A stretch of DNA of 64,000 nt from Paracoccus sp. S1E-3 (GTDB lineage Bacteria > Pseudomonadota > Alphaproteobacteria > Rhodobacterales > Rhodobacteraceae). Below the pieces are notes generated by a model. The model did no database searches and was not told where the DNA came from. It saw only the letters and a program-made list of their open reading frames with translations. Shown in pieces: positions 49,047 to 57,845 of this stretch. The translations under genes were made by a program, and so were the position numbers. The DNA lies in contig NZ_JACEMU010000008.1 in the NCBI RefSeq assembly GCF_013868135.1, forward strand, positions 2,501-66,500, written 5' to 3'. Each line of letters starts with the position of its first letter. The stretch's first letter is position 1.

Positions 49047-50351
49047 TCAGTTGGCCGCCGCGTATTCCTGATCCGCGATGTCGAGGCCGTAATCGAGCGC
49101 GCTCAGAATCCCCTCCAGTTCCGCCTCGGAGATGATGAAGGACGGGGCGAGGAACAGCGAAATCTGCTCGCCGCTGGTGCCGATCAGCGCGCCCGCCTCA
49201 AGGGCGCGGGCCGAGACCTTGGAGGCGATCGGGGCCTCGCCGGTGTTGTTTTCCCAGGTGCGCCAGTCGGGGCCGTGCAGCTCGACCGTCCAGTGCAGCC
49301 CGTTGCCGTCGACGCGGGCGACGCTGGGGTGCTTGCGGGCGATCTCGACCAGACGACGCTCCATCAGGCCCTCCAGATGCTTCACGCGGGCGATCAGGTT
49401 GTCGCGCTTCAGCACCCGCAGATAGGCGCGCACGCAGGCGACCGTCAGCGAATGGCCGCGGAAGGTCGAATAGGTCTGCCAGCTTTTGTCCTTCATCTCG
49501 TCGACGATATCCTGCGACAGCGCGACCGCGCCGACGGGCGAGGACCCGCCGGCCAGACCCTTGCCCAAGGTCACGATATCGGGCCGGGTTTCGCCGCCCT
49601 GAAAGGCGAACATCCGCCCGACGCGGCCGGTGCCGGTCACCACCTCATCGGCGATCCACAAGGCCCCGGCGTTACGCGCGGCGCGGGCGACGCGATCCTG
49701 ATATTCGGCGTCGTAATAGATCCCGCCCTGTGTGTAGTCGATGATGACCGAGGCCGCATCGGACAGCGTGCCCTCAATCCCTTCAAGGCGGTCCGCCAGC
49801 GGGCGGTTGTCGCTGATCGTTCCGTATTTCGCGCCCAGCGGTTCGGGGATCTGGCGGATCGGGATGGTGCAGGGCACCGGCCGCGACTGGCCGTTCTGCA
49901 CCGACAGCCCGCCGTGCCATTGCGGCTGCACGGTCAGGTGCTGGGACACGCCGGCCATGCCGTGAAAGGCGCGGGTGCGGGTCGCCAGCGCGGTACGCCC
50001 GGTCAGGGCCTGCGCCAGCGACATGGCCAGATCGTTCGCCTCGCCGCCGCTGAGGAAGAAGCGGACGCCACCGATCCAGCTTTTCTCCTCGGCAAAGGCG
50101 ATGTCGATGACATCCTCCGCCGCCTGCTCACGCTCTTTCCAGAACCAGCCCTCGTTGATGACCGGGTTTTCGGCCGCCTTGCGCACCGCCTCGACCATGT
50201 CGGGGTGACGGTGGCCCAGCGGACCGCCGGTGTTGGAGGCGTCAAGCACCTTGCGGCCATCTTCCAGATGGAAATAGACGCCATCGCCCCCCACGACCTT
50301 GAAAGAGGTGCCCTTGCCTGCGTTCAGGCCGGTATAGATCAGTCTGCTCAT
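49047..50351 (-). CDS. Class III aminotransferase, candidate GABA transaminase
   Basis: The 434-residue pyridoxal enzyme belongs to the class III aminotransferases. Seen: DGVYFHLEDGRKVLDASNTGGPLGHRHPDMVEAV, FFLSGGEANDLAMSLAQA, WIADEVVTGTGRVGRMFAFQ and the Lys site TLGKGLAGGSSPVGAVALS. The family covers GABA, ornithine and beta-alanine transaminases. Within this operon the missing step between guanidinobutyrase and GabD is GABA to succinic semialdehyde, so GABA transaminase is the most economical guess. The early part differs from typical GabT, so other omega-amino donors are possible. Confidence 0.8.
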   Translation of the reverse strand: MSRLIYTGLNAGKGTSFKVVGGDGVYFHLEDGRKVLDASNTGGPLGHRHPDMVEAVRKAAENPVINEGWFWKEREQAAEDVIDIAFAEEKSWIGGVRFFLSGGEANDLAMSLAQALTGRTALATRTRAFHGMAGVSQHLTVQPQWHGGLSVQNGQSRPVPCTIPIRQIPEPLGAKYGTISDNRPLADRLEGIEGTLSDAASVIIDYTQGGIYYDAEYQDRVARAARNAGALWIADEVVTGTGRVGRMFAFQGGETRPDIVTLGKGLAGGSSPVGAVALSQDIVDEMKDKSWQTYSTFRGHSLTVACVRAYLRVLKRDNLIARVKHLEGLMERRLVEIARKHPSVARVDGNGLHWTVELHGPDWRTWENNTGEAPIASKVSARALEAGALIGTSGEQISLFLAPSFIISEAELEGILSALDYGLDIADQEYAAAN

Positions 50352-50372
50352 CTCTCGCTCACCCTTCGAATG

Positions 50373-50738
50373 TCAGAGCGTTTGCTTGCGGAACGTGTCC
50401 TTGACGGCGATCTTGCCGTCGCGGATCAGGAAAACATCGCAGCCGCGTACGTCGACCTTGCTGCCGTCGGTCTTGGTGCCGGTGAAGCGCCATTCGGTGA
50501 CGGCGCGGTCGCCGCTGACGAAATGGGTCACGTCATTCCAGGCCGCGTCCGGGAAGGTCGCCCACAGCGCCGCATAGGATTTGCGCAACTCGTCCTTGCC
50601 TCGCGAGGTCGCACCGTCGGGACCGGTGCCGGCCGAGCCGTAAAACACCCCGTCATCGGTCATGCAGTCCAGCAGGGCATCCACGTCATGCGCGTTCCAG
50701 CCTGCCGCGAACTTGTCCAGAAGCTCCAAGGTGGTCAT
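50373..50738 (-). CDS. NTF2/SnoaL-like small protein
   Basis: A 121-residue protein with the alpha+beta cone fold pattern of the NTF2/SnoaL superfamily: LLDKFAAGWNAHDVDALLDCMTDDGVFYGSAG, then LRKSYAALWATFPDAAWND and TEWRFTGTKTDGSKVDVRGCDVFLIRDGKI, which is the usual KxDxxL-like end. Members are enzymes, binding proteins or accessory domains. The role here is unknown; it is co-transcribed with the hydrolases and transporter, so it may bind or isomerise the imported compound. Confidence 0.8.
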   Translation of the reverse strand: MTTLELLDKFAAGWNAHDVDALLDCMTDDGVFYGSAGTGPDGATSRGKDELRKSYAALWATFPDAAWNDVTHFVSGDRAVTEWRFTGTKTDGSKVDVRGCDVFLIRDGKIAVKDTFRKQTL

Positions 50739-50824
50739 CCTGATTCCCGATATTTATTCCGTTTAATGGATTTAATATCCGAATTATGGAAACACGCAAG
50801 CGGATTTCGGCAGGCGCAAAAATC

Positions 50825-51931
50825 TCAGGTCCGAACGTCCTGCACACTGGCGAGCAGCCCAAGGCAGGCTTCCAGTTGCGAAATCTCGATGAACTCGTCG
50901 GGTTTATGCGCCTGCTCGATCGAGCCGGGGCCGCATACGACCGTCGGCAGCCCGGCGGCCTGATAAATCCCCGCCTCTGTCGCGAAGGGCAGTGGCTGTT
51001 CCGCCGCCCGCCCGCCCAGATCGCATAGGCGTTGCGCGAAGTGATCGTTGACCCCGGCGGAAAGACCGGCCGCCGAGGTCAGTTGATGATCGCTGCGCGA
51101 CACGCCGTCGAAGGGCCCGATTTCTGTGATGGCCTGTTGTAGCTCTACCGGGGGCTTCGCCGTCGCGTGACGGATTTCCCATTCGACGGAACAGGTCTCG
51201 GCCACGATATTCCGGGCGCTTCCGCCGGTGATGCGGCCAACGCTGATCCGGGTGCCCTCGGGCGCAAAACGCTTGTCGAGCGCGGCCAGACGGCCGACGA
51301 AATCGCTGGCCGCATAGATGGCATTGGCGCCGAGATCCTGCCGCGAGGCATGGGCGGCGATGCCCGAGAAGACGCTTTCCATATCGGCAAAGCCGGAATG
51401 CGCCCGTCCGACCGCCATCATCGTCGGCTCGCCCACGATGACACCCCCCGGCGCAATGCCCAAATCCCGCAGCTGAGCGGGCAGCGCCTTGGCGCCCTCG
51501 AATGCGGTTTCCTCGTCCGGGGTCAGGCAGATGGTCAGCGGGCAGGTCGCGGCGCGGCGGGCGAAAAGCGGCGCCAGCGCCAGCGCGCAGGCCACGAACC
51601 CCTTCATGTCCGTGGTGCCACGCCCATAGATCCTGCCGTCGCGGATGGAGGGCTGAAACGGATCGCCGGTCCAGCTCTGCCCGGAAACCGGAACCACATC
51701 CAGATGCCCGGCCAGCATCACCCCGCCGGTTTTCGCCGCGCCGAAATGCGCGATGAGGTTCCGACCGGTGCCGAAATCGCACAGATGCAGCGCAGAGGTT
51801 ACGCCCCGCAACCGGTGCCGGATTTCGTCCTGACAGCGCCGGACGCCTGCGGGCTGCACCGTGTCCATGGACACCAGCCAGGACAGGATTTCCAGCGTGT
51901 TCTTGACGGATGGCGCCTGTTCCTCGCCCAT
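50825..51931 (-). CDS. ArgE/DapE-family M20 deacylase
   Basis: The 368-residue protein is an acetylornithine deacetylase-like M20 metallopeptidase. Seen: GGVMLAGHLDVVPVSGQSWTGDPFQPSIRDGRIYGRGTTDMKGFVACALA, LCLTPDEETAFEGAKALPAQL-like block, the dimer-domain SAHSG-type region (GRAHSGFADMESVF, GIAAHASRQDLGANAI) and VVCGPGSIEQAHKPDEFIEISQLEACLGLL at the end. It probably removes an acyl group from an imported N-acyl arginine or ornithine. The start abuts the permease stop, so it is tied to transport. Confidence 0.87.
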   Translation of the reverse strand: MGEEQAPSVKNTLEILSWLVSMDTVQPAGVRRCQDEIRHRLRGVTSALHLCDFGTGRNLIAHFGAAKTGGVMLAGHLDVVPVSGQSWTGDPFQPSIRDGRIYGRGTTDMKGFVACALALAPLFARRAATCPLTICLTPDEETAFEGAKALPAQLRDLGIAPGGVIVGEPTMMAVGRAHSGFADMESVFSGIAAHASRQDLGANAIYAASDFVGRLAALDKRFAPEGTRISVGRITGGSARNIVAETCSVEWEIRHATAKPPVELQQAITEIGPFDGVSRSDHQLTSAAGLSAGVNDHFAQRLCDLGGRAAEQPLPFATEAGIYQAAGLPTVVCGPGSIEQAHKPDEFIEISQLEACLGLLASVQDVRT

Positions 51932-52618
51932 CTAGACCGTCATGTGATGCGTCAGCCGACGCTCGACCTGCTTCAGCACCAGGAGCAGCGCATAGACCAC
52001 CACCAGATAGAACAGCGCGGCCGTCAGATAGAGCTCGTAATGCGCATAGGTCCGGTTGGCGATGACCGTCGCCACCCCGGTCAGGTCGGGAATGGTGATC
52101 AGCGACACCAATGCCGTGGCCTGAAGCTGAAAGACGATCTCGTTCATGTAGGTCGGGATCGCATAGGAAAACGCCTGCGGCAGGATGACCATTCGCGTCC
52201 GCTGGAACGGGGTCATGCCATAGGCTTTCGCAGCTTCGCGCTGCCCGGTAGGCACCGCCAGAATCGCGCCCCGGATGATTTCCGTCGTATAGGCGGCGGT
52301 CGACAGGGTGAAGGTCAGGATCGCGCAGTTCCACGGATCGCGGAAGAACCACCACAGGTTGGCGGCTTCAAGCTGCGGCCGGAACTGGCCTGAACCGTAA
52401 TAGACCAGATAAAGCTGCACCAGCAGCGGCGTGCCGCGAAAGAAGAAGGTGTAGGCGAAGACAATCGCGTTCAGCCAGGCCGGCCCCGAGGACCGGGCAA
52501 TGGCCAGCGGCACCGCGATCAGCAGCCCCAGAACCACCGTGATCGCGGTCAGGGTCAGGGTGACCCCAAGCCCGTCGAACAGCTTGGGCAGCGCGTTGAT
52601 GATAATCTCGAAATTCAT
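51932..52618 (-). CDS. ABC transporter permease, HisM type
   Basis: A 228-residue inner-membrane protein of the polar amino acid permease group, with about five membrane helices and the ATPase-contact (EAA) loop REAAKAYGMTPFQRTRMVILPQA. It also has FFRGTPLLVQLYLVYYG, the standard FxRGTP block. It pairs with the HisQ-type permease encoded just upstream (1-bp ATGA overlap) to make the channel for basic amino acids. Confidence 0.9.
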   Translation of the reverse strand: MNFEIIINALPKLFDGLGVTLTLTAITVVLGLLIAVPLAIARSSGPAWLNAIVFAYTFFFRGTPLLVQLYLVYYGSGQFRPQLEAANLWWFFRDPWNCAILTFTLSTAAYTTEIIRGAILAVPTGQREAAKAYGMTPFQRTRMVILPQAFSYAIPTYMNEIVFQLQATALVSLITIPDLTGVATVIANRTYAHYELYLTAALFYLVVVYALLLVLKQVERRLTHHMTV

Positions 52619-53316
52619 CAGCCCCGCGCCTCGTTTCCGCGAAATGCGAACTGTTCGGTTCGCTTGATCAGCGCCAGCGACACCACCGTCACCGACAGGT
52701 AAAGCAGCGCCGCGATCAGATAGAAGGTGAACGGCTCGCGCGTGTTGGCCGAGGCGAGCTCGGCCGAGCGCATCAGCTCGTCCAGCTGAATGGCCGAGAT
52801 CAGCGCCGTCGCCTTGACCAGAACCAGCCAGACATTGCCGAGGCCGGAAATCGCGAAGCGCAGCATCTGCGGAAAGATCACCATGCGGATCAGGGTGAAG
52901 CCGGTCATGCCATAGGCGATGCCGGCCTCGATCTGCCCCTTCGGGATCGAGCGGATGGCGCCGCGAAACACCTCGGTCGCGAAGGCGCCGTAGATCAGGC
53001 CAAGCGTGCAGACGCCGGCGATAAAGGGATCGAAATCGACCCGGAACCGCGACATAGATTCCGGCCCGAAGGTGCGGACCAGCGTCTGGATGAGGGTAGG
53101 CGTCCCGTAATAGATCAGCAGGATCAGCACCAGTTCGGGAACACCGCGGATGACGACGGTATAGATTTCCGCGATCGTGCGCAGCACGCGGCCGCCATAA
53201 AGCTTGGCCGAAGCGCCCAGCAATCCCAGAACGAATGCCACCGCGAAAGCCGCCAGCGACACGCCAATCGTCATCGCCAGCCCCTTCAGGAGCAGCGGGC
53301 CGTATCCTTGAAGCAT
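52618..53316 (-). CDS. ABC transporter permease, HisQ type
   Basis: The 232-residue inner-membrane permease has the family blocks VVIRGVPELVLILLIYYGTPTLIQ and QIEAGIAYGMTGFTLIRMVIFPQMLR (EAA loop). HisQ-like proteins carry the RGVPELV version, which separates them from HisM. The start at 53316 is preferred over the longer frame to 53385 because the first helix begins there and a GGGGG site lies upstream. It forms the transporter with HisM, the binding protein and the ATPase. Confidence 0.9.
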   Translation of the reverse strand: MLQGYGPLLLKGLAMTIGVSLAAFAVAFVLGLLGASAKLYGGRVLRTIAEIYTVVIRGVPELVLILLIYYGTPTLIQTLVRTFGPESMSRFRVDFDPFIAGVCTLGLIYGAFATEVFRGAIRSIPKGQIEAGIAYGMTGFTLIRMVIFPQMLRFAISGLGNVWLVLVKATALISAIQLDELMRSAELASANTREPFTFYLIAALLYLSVTVVSLALIKRTEQFAFRGNEARG

Positions 53317-53381
53317 TGCGCCCCCGAGAAATGTGAAGTGAGATGGTGCTGCCGCCGCGTCACCGCGGCGGCAGACGGCGA

Positions 53382-54185
53382 TCACTCACCGTAGATATCG
53401 AACGAGAAGTATTTGTCGTTGATCTTGGCATAGGTGCCGTCGGCGCGGATCTGGGCCAGTGCCGTGTTCAGCTTTTCCAGAAGCTCGGGATCGTCCTTGC
53501 GCACGGCGATGCCGTTGCCGGTTCCGAAATAGGTGGGATCCGAGAACGCGTCGCCGCCGAACCGGAAACCTTTGCCCTCGTCGCGCGACAGGAACAAATT
53601 TTCGATCGGGACGGCGCCATCGGCATAGGCGTCGATCCGGCCAGCGATCAGATCCTGTATCGCGTCATCCATTTTCTGATAACCGCGATAGGTCACGGTA
53701 TCGCCGAACGTGTCGCGGACATAGGGTTCCGCAGCGGTTGCGGCGACAAGGCCCACCGTCTTGCCCGCCAGCGCGGTTTTCTGCTGCTCGATACCCTCGC
53801 CCGGCGTTGAGTCGATCTGGTCGGCCAATTCGTTGCTGACCACGAACCGGACCGGAACCTGCGCATATTTGTCGGTGAAGGCAACGACCGCCGCGCGTTC
53901 GGGCGTCATGGTCATCGAGGCGATGATGGCGTCGTATTTCTCGGCCAGCAGGCCCGGAATGATCCCGTCCCAATCCTGGGCCACGATCTCGCATTGCAGC
54001 TTGGCCGCCTCGCAAAGCGCATTGGCGATATCGACATCGAAGCCGCCCAGCTTGCCGCTTGCATCAACATAGTTGAACGGCGGATAGGCGCCCTCGGTGG
54101 CGATGCGGATGGTTTCCTGCGCCAGGGCGCCGGAGGCGATGGCGATGCCGGCCAGCATGCCCATCGCGAAAGTCGGCAGTTTCAT
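53382..54185 (-). CDS. Periplasmic binding protein for basic amino acids (HisJ/ArgT type)
   Basis: The 267-residue protein begins with a signal peptide (MKLPTFAMGMLAGIAIASGALAQ, cut probably after ALA). The mature part shows IRIATEGAYPPFNYVDASGKLGGFDVDIANALCEAAKLQ, the usual start of family 3 solute-binding proteins, then EIVAQDWDGIIPGLLAEKYDAIIASMTMTPERA, the pattern of lysine/arginine/ornithine, histidine or octopine binders. The W in QDWDG is the residue stacking on the side chain in ArgT. It delivers substrate to the permease pair. Arginine or an opine-like derivative is a fair guess. Confidence 0.9.
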   Translation of the reverse strand: MKLPTFAMGMLAGIAIASGALAQETIRIATEGAYPPFNYVDASGKLGGFDVDIANALCEAAKLQCEIVAQDWDGIIPGLLAEKYDAIIASMTMTPERAAVVAFTDKYAQVPVRFVVSNELADQIDSTPGEGIEQQKTALAGKTVGLVAATAAEPYVRDTFGDTVTYRGYQKMDDAIQDLIAGRIDAYADGAVPIENLFLSRDEGKGFRFGGDAFSDPTYFGTGNGIAVRKDDPELLEKLNTALAQIRADGTYAKINDKYFSFDIYGE

Positions 54186-54208
54186 GGTTAGCTCCCTGTT
54201 TGTGTTTT

Positions 54209-55018
54209 TTAGTAGCTCGTGGTGGACAGAAATTCCCGGCACCGTTGCGATTTCGGCGATCCGAAAACCTCGTCAGGGGTTCCTTCTTCTTCGACCAGCC
54301 CCTGATGCAGAAAGACGACCTTGGTCGAGACGTCGCGCGCGAAGTTCATTTCATGGGTGACGACCAGCATGGTGACATGCTCCTCGGCCAGCTTGCGCAT
54401 GACCCGCAGCACCTCGCCGACCAATTCGGGGTCAAGCGCCGAGGTCGGCTCGTCGAACAGGATCAGCGTCGGCTTCATCGCCAGCGCCCGCGCAATGGCG
54501 GCGCGCTGCTGCTGGCCGCCCGAAAGCTGCGACGGATACATGTCGCGCTTGTTGGCGATGCCAACGCGTTCAAGGACGGACATCGCCAGTTCCTCGACCT
54601 CATGCGCTGGGCGGTTCAGGACCTTGCTGGGTGCGGCCATGACGTTCTGCAGGATGGTCATGTGGCTCCACAGGTTGAAGCCCTGAAACACCATCGGCAT
54701 CCGCGAGCGCTGGCGGGCGGTCAGGCCGCGGTCGCGTTTGGTCGAAAATTTCGGATCCTTCGACGAAAACACCGGCTCTCCCTTGAGGCGGATGTCGCCC
54801 GTGCTCGGGGTCTCGAGCAGGTTCAGGCAGCGCAGAAAGGTGCTTTTCCCCGAGCCGGAGGAGCCGAGAATCGAGATCACATCCCCCTTATGCGCTTCAA
54901 GGGAAATCCCCTTCAAAACCTCAAGCGCCCCGAAGGATTTGTGCAGATTATCAACGGACAGGACCGTTTCGGCAGTCCCCTGCGACGGGTCGAAGGCGAC
55001 TTGGCTTTGAGCTTGCAT
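54209..55018 (-). CDS. ABC transporter ATPase for basic amino acids (HisP type)
   Basis: The 269-residue ATPase carries Walker A ILGSSGSGKSTFLRCLNLLE, the Q-loop region PMVFQGFNLWSHMT, the ABC signature LSGGQQQRAAIARAL, Walker B LILFDEPTSALDPELV and the H-loop VVTHEMNFA. Insertion features (FSSKDPKFSTKRDRGLTARQR) fit HisP/ArgT-system ATPases. The start at 55018 is the first Met of the frame that makes sense; the longer frame is shadow. This is the first gene of the operon, so the promoter should lie at 55019-55180. Confidence 0.92.
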   Translation of the reverse strand: MQAQSQVAFDPSQGTAETVLSVDNLHKSFGALEVLKGISLEAHKGDVISILGSSGSGKSTFLRCLNLLETPSTGDIRLKGEPVFSSKDPKFSTKRDRGLTARQRSRMPMVFQGFNLWSHMTILQNVMAAPSKVLNRPAHEVEELAMSVLERVGIANKRDMYPSQLSGGQQQRAAIARALAMKPTLILFDEPTSALDPELVGEVLRVMRKLAEEHVTMLVVTHEMNFARDVSTKVVFLHQGLVEEEGTPDEVFGSPKSQRCREFLSTTSY

Positions 55019-55177
55019 GGCACCCTTTAATCTGAATTTCGGAATAAAATGCCATAAAACAGATTGTGAGTCTAGTAGTTGAATTGATCTGTGCGGGGTA
55101 AGTGCGCCGGGCGGCCAGTGGCCACAGGCCATGCCCGCCATCGATGCGCTTCGGAAAAACTGCAAAACGGCAGTTTC

Positions 55178-55705
55178 GGTCGCGCCTTTCGGGCGCTGAT
55201 GGAGCTGACGCCCAAGACCGCGCGGCGCATCCTGCCGGATAGCAGCGAATATGACGCGCCGCCGGAAAACATCGTCGCCGGTTATCTGTTGCGCGTGCGG
55301 CCGGGCGACAGCGTTCACATCGATGGCAAGGTGGTCGAAGGCCGCCCCGCCGTCGATGAAAGCATGATTGCCGACGAGCCAGTTCCGGCCGAAAGACTCC
55401 CGGCGACCGCGTGACCGGCGGCACGATCAACAGGAACGGTGCGCCGACGATCCGGGTGACCAATGTGGGCGCCGACACCGTTCTGGCACAGATCGTGCAG
55501 ATGGGCGCCGGCGCAAGCCGCTCCAAGGCGCGCACTCAGAAGTTGGCAGACCGGGTCGCGGTGATTTTGGTGGCGATCGCCATTGTCGCCTTTATCGTCT
55601 GGCTGATCTTCGGGCCGCAGGCCGCCTTCATCTTTGCCATCGCCTGTCCCTGTGCGCTCGGGCTGCGACGCCGACTTCCATCACCGCAACCGCCGAAATC
55701 GGACA
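55178..55705 (+). pseudogene. P1B-type metal ATPase fragment, frameshifted and deleted
   Basis: Three + strand frames in order give pieces of a CopA-like ATPase: FRALMELTPKTARRI and GYLLRVRPGDSVHIDGKVVEGRPAVDES (actuator domain), then GDRVTGGTINRNGAPTIRVTNVGADTVLAQIVQMGAGASRSKA, KLADRVAVILVAIAIVAFIVWLIFGP and ACPCALGL (the metal-site CPC helix), then ATPTSITATAEIG. The frame shifts near 55400 and 55665, a membrane helix is missing between FGPQ and ACPC, and the nucleotide-binding domain is lost. Confidence 0.85.
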
Positions 55706-55971
55706 TGATGATCCAAAAAACTAAGGATATTTTCTGTCTGTTTATCAATTATGTGTATCGGAGAAGACATATCGCCGTGTAGCCTCGCCCGCGCCCCGTC
55801 GCGGGCGTCAGGGGCGCCCTGGACCCGAACCTCGTCCAGTATCTCTCTGAGCAACGCATTGGTCGCGACCATCTGGTCGATGGTGCAGGACCTGCGGACG
55901 GCAGTTTCGGGTTGCTTTACCGGGCGTCGCGCCCAAGCATAGGCGGGACCATCCCGAAACGGGAGACTGTC

Positions 55972-57699
55972 ATGCACGACAAGGATCACGCCGCCGAAAT
56001 CGAACGCGTCATGCGCGGCCAGTCGACGGGTCGTGACGGGGCCGTCGCAGAGAGTTGGCGGCGCTGCATCGAGACGCATGGGCTGGACCCCACGCGTCCT
56101 TCGCCTGCCCATATCGTCACCGAGGCCGAATTGCGCGACCACTGCGAGCAATCTGGCCAATTGATCGGGATGGCGCGGTCGGGGCTGGATGCCCTGTATC
56201 GGCAATTGGCGGGGCAGGATTATGTTTTGCTACTGGCGGATGCGCAGGGGGTGACTGTCGACTTCCTCGGCAAGCCGCAGCACAAGGACGCACTGCGCGC
56301 GGCGGGGTTGTATCTGGGCTCGGACTGGAGCGAACATCGCGCGGGCACCTGCGCCGTGGGGGCCTGTCTGTTCACCGGCGAGGCGGTGACGATCCATCAG
56401 AGCGATCATTTCGACCTTCACCACACCCCGCTGTCATGCACAGCGGCGCCGATTTTTGACAGCACGGGTGCGTTGGCGGCGGTGCTGGACGTGTCGCTCT
56501 TGCGTTCGGTCCTGCCCAAGCCGAGCCAAAATCTTGCGATGACGATGGTGCGCGCCGCCGCCCGTCGGATCGAAATGGCGAACCTGATGGCCATGTCGCG
56601 GCGCGACTGGGTGTTGCGGTTGTCGGCGAGCCCCGAATTTCTGGATGTCGATCCCGAGGCCGCGATTGCGCTGGACGCTTCGGGGCGGATCATCGGGCTG
56701 ACGCACGGCGCGCAGCGGGTGCTCGGGGGGGATCTGCTGGGGCAGCGCATCGACTGGCTGATCGAGATCGGAATCGACGATCTGCCCGACCTGTTGCGCG
56801 GCCGCCCGACCGAAGAACGGGTAATCCGGCTGCGCGACGGGCGAGCGTTGTTTGGTCACGCGATTGCCCCGCAGACGCCGCGCGTGGCGCGCAATGCGGG
56901 GGCGGTTCTGCCGGGCGGGCTGTCCAGCCTTGCCGGGCCGGACCCCGCGATGCAGCATCTTCTGGCGCGCGCGGCCAAGTTGGCTCGGACACATATACCC
57001 TTGTTGTTGCTGGGCGAAACCGGGACGGGAAAGCAGAGGCTGGCCCGCGCCATCCATATGTGCGACCCGCAGGCGCGACCCTTTATCACGCTCGATTGCG
57101 CCGGGGCGGAGCCCGCATCCATTGCGGCGCTGCACCCGCAGGCGGCGGCGCATGGGACGTTGTTTTTACAGGGCGCCGATGATCTGTTGCCTGACGCGCA
57201 GGCCGCGGTTCAGACCCTGCTGAGCGATGCGAAGCTGCGGGTGATCGCCTCGGCGCGCGCCGATCTGGCGGCGATGACGCAGCGGGGCGATTTCCGCAGC
57301 GATCTGTTTTTCCGCATCGCAGCGGTCGCGCTGGCCGTCCCGCCGCTGCGGCTGCGACAAGATTTCGACTGGCTACTCGACCGGATGCTGCGCGCGCGCA
57401 ACCCCGACGGGCGCCGGCTGACTCCCGCCGCGCAGAGCGCGCTGAAATCGCGCAGTTGGCCGGGCAATCTGCGCGAGCTCGCCAGCACGCTTGATGTGGC
57501 CGTGGCCTTGTCCGATGGAGCTACGATAGACTGCGCCGATCTGCCCGACCCGGTGCTGGCGCTTGCGGGCGAACCCGAAAGCCTCGAATCGGTGCTGGAC
57601 GCTTGCGGATGGAATATGGCGCTGGCGGCGCGGCGGCTGGGGCTCAACCGTTCGACCATTTTGCGTCGGGTGCGGCGTGAAGGGCTGACGCCACCCTAG
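55972..57699 (+). CDS. AcoR-like Fis-family regulator with a degenerate AAA+ core
   Basis: A 575-residue regulator with the AcoR layout: a GAF-like N-terminal domain (residues 60-200: LLLADAQGVTVDFLG, LGSDWSEHRAGTCAVGACL, PLSCTAAPIFDSTGALAAVLDVS), a AAA+ domain (about 320-500) and a Fis-type HTH (NMALAARRLGLNRSTILRRVRREGL). Walker A is intact (GETGTGK, 348-354). The spacing to the Walker B region is short, that region reads GTLFLQGAD instead of GTLFLDE, and there is no GAFTGA loop for sigma-54 contact. FFRI and WPGNLREL remain. It may work without sigma-54. It lies just upstream of the flavin monooxygenase gene. Confidence 0.88.
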   Translation: MHDKDHAAEIERVMRGQSTGRDGAVAESWRRCIETHGLDPTRPSPAHIVTEAELRDHCEQSGQLIGMARSGLDALYRQLAGQDYVLLLADAQGVTVDFLGKPQHKDALRAAGLYLGSDWSEHRAGTCAVGACLFTGEAVTIHQSDHFDLHHTPLSCTAAPIFDSTGALAAVLDVSLLRSVLPKPSQNLAMTMVRAAARRIEMANLMAMSRRDWVLRLSASPEFLDVDPEAAIALDASGRIIGLTHGAQRVLGGDLLGQRIDWLIEIGIDDLPDLLRGRPTEERVIRLRDGRALFGHAIAPQTPRVARNAGAVLPGGLSSLAGPDPAMQHLLARAAKLARTHIPLLLLGETGTGKQRLARAIHMCDPQARPFITLDCAGAEPASIAALHPQAAAHGTLFLQGADDLLPDAQAAVQTLLSDAKLRVIASARADLAAMTQRGDFRSDLFFRIAAVALAVPPLRLRQDFDWLLDRMLRARNPDGRRLTPAAQSALKSRSWPGNLRELASTLDVAVALSDGATIDCADLPDPVLALAGEPESLESVLDACGWNMALAARRLGLNRSTILRRVRREGLTPP

Positions 57700-57845
57700 C
57701 AGGGCTGTTGCGCGGCGTTGCGTCTGCAACCGCCGCTGCCAAAACCGGCGCGGCCCGTGACCCAAGGCGTGAAAGTCTTGGCCCGGCGGGCCGTCGCCCT
57801 GCATCCTGATCTTCGGAGGAACACGCATTTTCAGGAGGAGGAAAG

